Source: Volvox africanus
Lineage: Eukaryota > Chlorophyta > Chlorophyceae > Chlamydomonadales > Volvocaceae
Direction: 5' to 3'
NCBI GenBank assembly: GCA_030268105.1
Contig: BSDZ01000080.1
Location: forward strand, 1,956,001 to 2,020,000
DNA: 64,000 nucleotides
The notes beneath the pieces are model-generated. The model was not told the origin of the DNA and did no database searches. It saw only the letters and a list, made by a program, of their open reading frames with translations. Below, piece by piece: positions 60,942 through 64,000 of this stretch (position 1 is its first letter; each line of letters starts with the position of its first letter). The position numbers were made by a program, and so were the translations under genes.

Positions 60942-63900
60942 TCAGGACCTCCGGCCACTGACCGGCCGGCCGGATGTCCCGATCATCCGAGTGACGTTAA
61001 GCTCCAGGGGGGCTATTGCTTGTCTAGGAGATACTGCACGCGGCGAGCCGGCGGCCACAGCCATGGGTGAGCCGTCGGTGGTGGCGGCGGCAACTCGTAC
61101 CGCCATTGCTGCTGCCGGCGCGGTTCCAGGTGCAGCGGCGGCGGCAGTGGTGCCCGCCCACGGCCTGGCGCTGCGCGGCCTCTGTACGGCGTTCAAATTG
61201 GGTGCGATAATGGCCCGTAGGGAGTACGTGGCGGGGGAGGGTGGCCGCGCACCCGAGGCGCCCACTCCGCGTCGAGCCAGGCCTCCGCCGCCACTGCCGC
61301 CACCTGCAGCGACGGGGGCGGGAGCAGCAGGGGACGCATTGCTAGATCCGACGCCACTGACGCTGAGCCGACCGCCGAGGCCCTTATCCAGTGGGCGCAA
61401 GCGGCCCGCGGTGCCAGGCCGGAGGCTGCCTGCCAGCGGCAGCGTTGGCGATGGCGGCGGTGCCCCTGCCGACTCCGCTGGCTCCACCTGTGGCGGCAGC
61501 CCTGTAACTGCCGTACCACGCAGGTCAGGTACGGCAAGGGCGCCGTGCGCCACCACAACTGGCATAGCGGCAGGAGCCCCGCTGCCTGCCAGTTGCATGA
61601 GCGGGAACTCCAGGGACTGCACTAGGTCAGGTGCGACGGTCTTGAGAGCCGCGAGAGTGCGTCGCAGTGCCGCATTTTCCTCCTTAATGACGTGATGACT
61701 GGATTTCAGTTCCTCATACCTGGATGCAATGAAACGCATTTCGGTACCCGAACTTCATGTCCAAAATCCAACAAACAATTTATCGAAATATATGTTACCT
61801 GAGCCAAGTCGCGTCTATTTCGGGGAACACACACACACATATATATACTGCATATATAATATAATATAATATAATATAATATAATATAATATAATATAAT
61901 ATAATATAATATAATATAATATAATATAATATAATATAATATAATATAATATAATATAATATAATATAATATAATATAATATAATATAATATAATATAAT
62001 ATAATATAATATAATATAATATAATATAATATAATATAATATAATATAATATAATATAATATAATATAATATAATATAATATAATATAATATAATATAAT
62101 ATAATATAATATAATATATACCCTAAATAATATAAACCCTAATATATTATATTATATTATATTATATTATATTATATTATATTATATTATATTATATTAT
62201 ATTATATTATATTATATTATATTATATTATATTATATTATATTATATTATATTATATTATATTATATTATATTATATTATATTATATTATATTATATTAT
62301 ATTATATTATATTATATTATATTATATTATATTATATTATATTATATTATATTATATTATATTATATTATATTATATTATATTATATTATATTATATTAT
62401 ATTATATTATATTATATTATATTATATTATATTATATTATATTATATTATATTATATTATATTATATTATATTATATTATATTATATTATATTATATTAT
62501 ATTATATGTAGTGTATCGTACAAACAGAGAGAGAACGGGTGACAGGCTTGTCTTGACACGACTCGCCATAAAATTTCATTATATGTTTTTCACTGTACGG
62601 CATCTTGTAACTCATTTACCCAACCCGACATCAGGTACATCCACCCCACTGACCTACGGGACAAAATATCGGCCTGTATGGGACTGAGCGTTGACCGCCC
62701 GAATAGGAAATTTGAACCAGAGCCCCGGCCACCGCCACCGCCGCTGCTGGTGGGGCCGCCGTCACCTCCGCCACCGCCGCCTCCACCCGCCACCGCCGCC
62801 AGTCCATCCGCAGAGGTCCCCGCCGGCACCTGCGTCACTGCAACGTACTGCTGCTCCAGTTTAAGCAGTCGTTCGAAGACATCATTCTTCACGAGGCGCT
62901 CGTTGCCCAGGTCGGTTTTCAAGCGGGCAATCTGTGCGGTAGGAGAGGCAGAAAGGTGTCAGAAAAATGGGGAAAATGTCAGATCAATATATTTCCAAAT
63001 AATGTCAAAAGATATGTAGAGAGGTAGAGAACGGGGAGTTAGGGAAAGAGAGAACCTGTGGACCCTCAGGCAGATGTAGCCTCCCTGTAGTAGTTGAGTG
63101 CCGCAAAGGCCTCTTGAGATGCTGATAAGCTGCTTCTGCACCTTGATATTGTGCTGGTGTGTGGGCCGTACATGTACGACTACTACACTCTTCCCCCTCT
63201 GGAGGGCAGGTCTCGGGCACTATGTCCCTGGCAGCTGACACTAATCGTCGCCGCTCAAATCGAGTGCCGATCCAGGGCTCAATTTATCCCAAGAACTTTA
63301 CAACACAGCCTCCTCCTCCATCCCCTCCATCCCCTACCTCCTGCTGCATCTGCCGGCGCTCCAGCTCCCACTGCTGTCGAATCACCTCCAGCTCAGAGTC
63401 CGTAGCCAGGAGCGTCCCGCTCCCACCCAACCGGCCGCTACTGCCGCTACTGCCGCCGCCCGGTCCGCCCGTGCTGCCGCTGCGACCCCGCTGCGGTGGG
63501 CCCTGCCCCGAGGGCCCTATGGTCCCCCCCATCGATAGCTGCTGCTGCTGCTGGCGGTGCGCTGCCAGGAGTTGAGAACCCAGGTGCTGCATAAGGCCCT
63601 GTTTGCTATTGACCCATTCTTGCCAGGCCTCCCGGTGGCGGGTGATTTGTGCCATCTGGAGAAGAAAAGGGGGACAAGTTGCGTGTATTTGGGGTGGGGG
63701 GAGAGAGGGACAAAAGGGGCCGTCCTGCGTCGTGAGCATGTGTCTGTGTGTATTTGTGCGTGTGTGTGTGTATTTACGTTGGTTGTCCGCCATGTGGCGG
63801 GCGGCTTAGGGGAAAGGAGAGGGGACAACAAGGAGGCAACCCTCCCTCCTCCCCCCCACTTCTCCCACATTCCCGTCACCCCACGCCAACCCCCTACCCC

Positions 63901-64000
63901 GGCCGACACCGCCCGCACCTTCATCTTCAGCGCCTCAATCCTCGGTGCGGTGGTGACCTTCCACTTGAGCAGCTTCTTGTTGGAGGCCAGTGCGTGCTTC
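60942..64000 (-). CDS. Coiled-coil protein of unknown function (5' end outside window)
   Basis: Exons: beyond 64000 to 63919, 63655-63338, 62931-62654, 61719-60942; 484 residues visible, phases consistent. The N-terminal visible part is helical and charged (KKLLKWKVTTAPRIEALKMK, then REAWQEWVNSKQGLMQHL). After a Gly/Ser-rich linker a clear heptad region (ELEVIRQQWELERRQMQQE) joins directly to IARLKTDLGNERLVKND, which supports splicing over 63337-62932. A second coil follows in the last exon (RYEELKSSHHVIKEENAALR). The rest is Ala/Pro/Gly-rich, ending GRRS. I do not recognise the family; a cytoskeletal or flagellar role is only a guess from composition. The intron between the last two exons (61720-62653) contains the giant AT repeat. 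Confidence 0.75.
61856..62507. repeat. Giant (ATAAT)n/(ATTAT)n inverted repeat with telomere-like centre
   Basis: Left arm about 61856-62118 is pure (ATAAT)n; right arm about 62145-62507 is (ATTAT)n, its reverse complement. The short centre contains CCCTAAA and AAACCCTAA. It lies wholly in the last intron of the coiled-coil gene. Confidence 0.97.

Noticed and set aside
61856..62507. CRISPR or satellite array
   Set aside because: Repeats have no spacers; it is simple pentanucleotide DNA in inverted arms in a eukaryotic intron.
62654..62665. Reading on past 62654 to a stop at 62590 as the gene's end
   Set aside because: A GTCAGT donor and the exact phase into RYEELKSS at 61719 give a better continued coiled coil.
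63040..63170. Possible extra exon in the coiled-coil gene
   Set aside because: Skipping it joins QMQQE to IARLKTD in phase and keeps the heptad pattern; candidate exons here give poor sequence or a stop.

Overview
The window is nuclear DNA of a green alga, most likely a volvocine (Volvox/Gonium-type) chlorophyte. The evidence is GC-rich genes cut by many short introns with GT-AG borders, long Ala/Gly/Pro/Ser-rich linkers in otherwise conserved proteins, TGTAA-type 3' signals, abundant microsatellites, TTTTAGGG-type interstitial telomere motifs, and a fused DHFR-TS gene and plant-type MYB. I read exon borders by hand from splice consensus, reading-frame phase and remembered family sequences. 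No search was run.

Left to right: a class II histone deacetylase (minus, 3' part outside the window); NOL10/Enp2 (plus); RIO2 kinase (minus), convergent with NOL10, both acting in small-subunit ribosome biogenesis; RAD54 (minus, 21 exons, 10.9 kb); an Ala/Ser-rich nuclear protein with a TFIIS-central-domain-like C-terminus (minus); an ADCK2-type ABC1 kinase with a likely mitochondrial presequence (plus); a rearranged region at 37.7-47.0 kb; the intact bifunctional DHFR-thymidylate synthase gene (plus, 10 exons); a two-repeat SHAQKYF MYB (minus); and a coiled-coil protein entering from the right edge (minus).

The most unusual part is 40.6-52.4 kb. The 3' half of thymidylate synthase (exons 6-10 with introns) is present a second time upstream of the intact gene in inverted orientation: two 1,930-bp arms, collinear without indels, with only two mismatches noticed. 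A third, older and frameshifted piece of the last TS exon abuts the inverted copy at a sharp junction. The outer flank of the inverted copy runs into low-GC DNA that encodes the C-terminal end of a VapC-like PIN protein and a small reading frame with a Shine-Dalgarno-like leader. This suggests bacterial (possibly rickettsial) DNA in the nucleus. The matching flank of the intact gene retains only pieces of this DNA and stops exactly at an interstitial telomere repeat. Duplication, foreign DNA, deletion and telomere-repeat healing therefore all meet at one locus.

Other notable structure: a giant (ATAAT)n/(ATTAT)n inverted repeat with telomere-like motifs at its centre, inside an intron of the last gene; perfect or near-perfect hairpins in introns of ADCK2 and RAD54; G-rich minisatellites in RAD54 introns; and two GC-AG introns.
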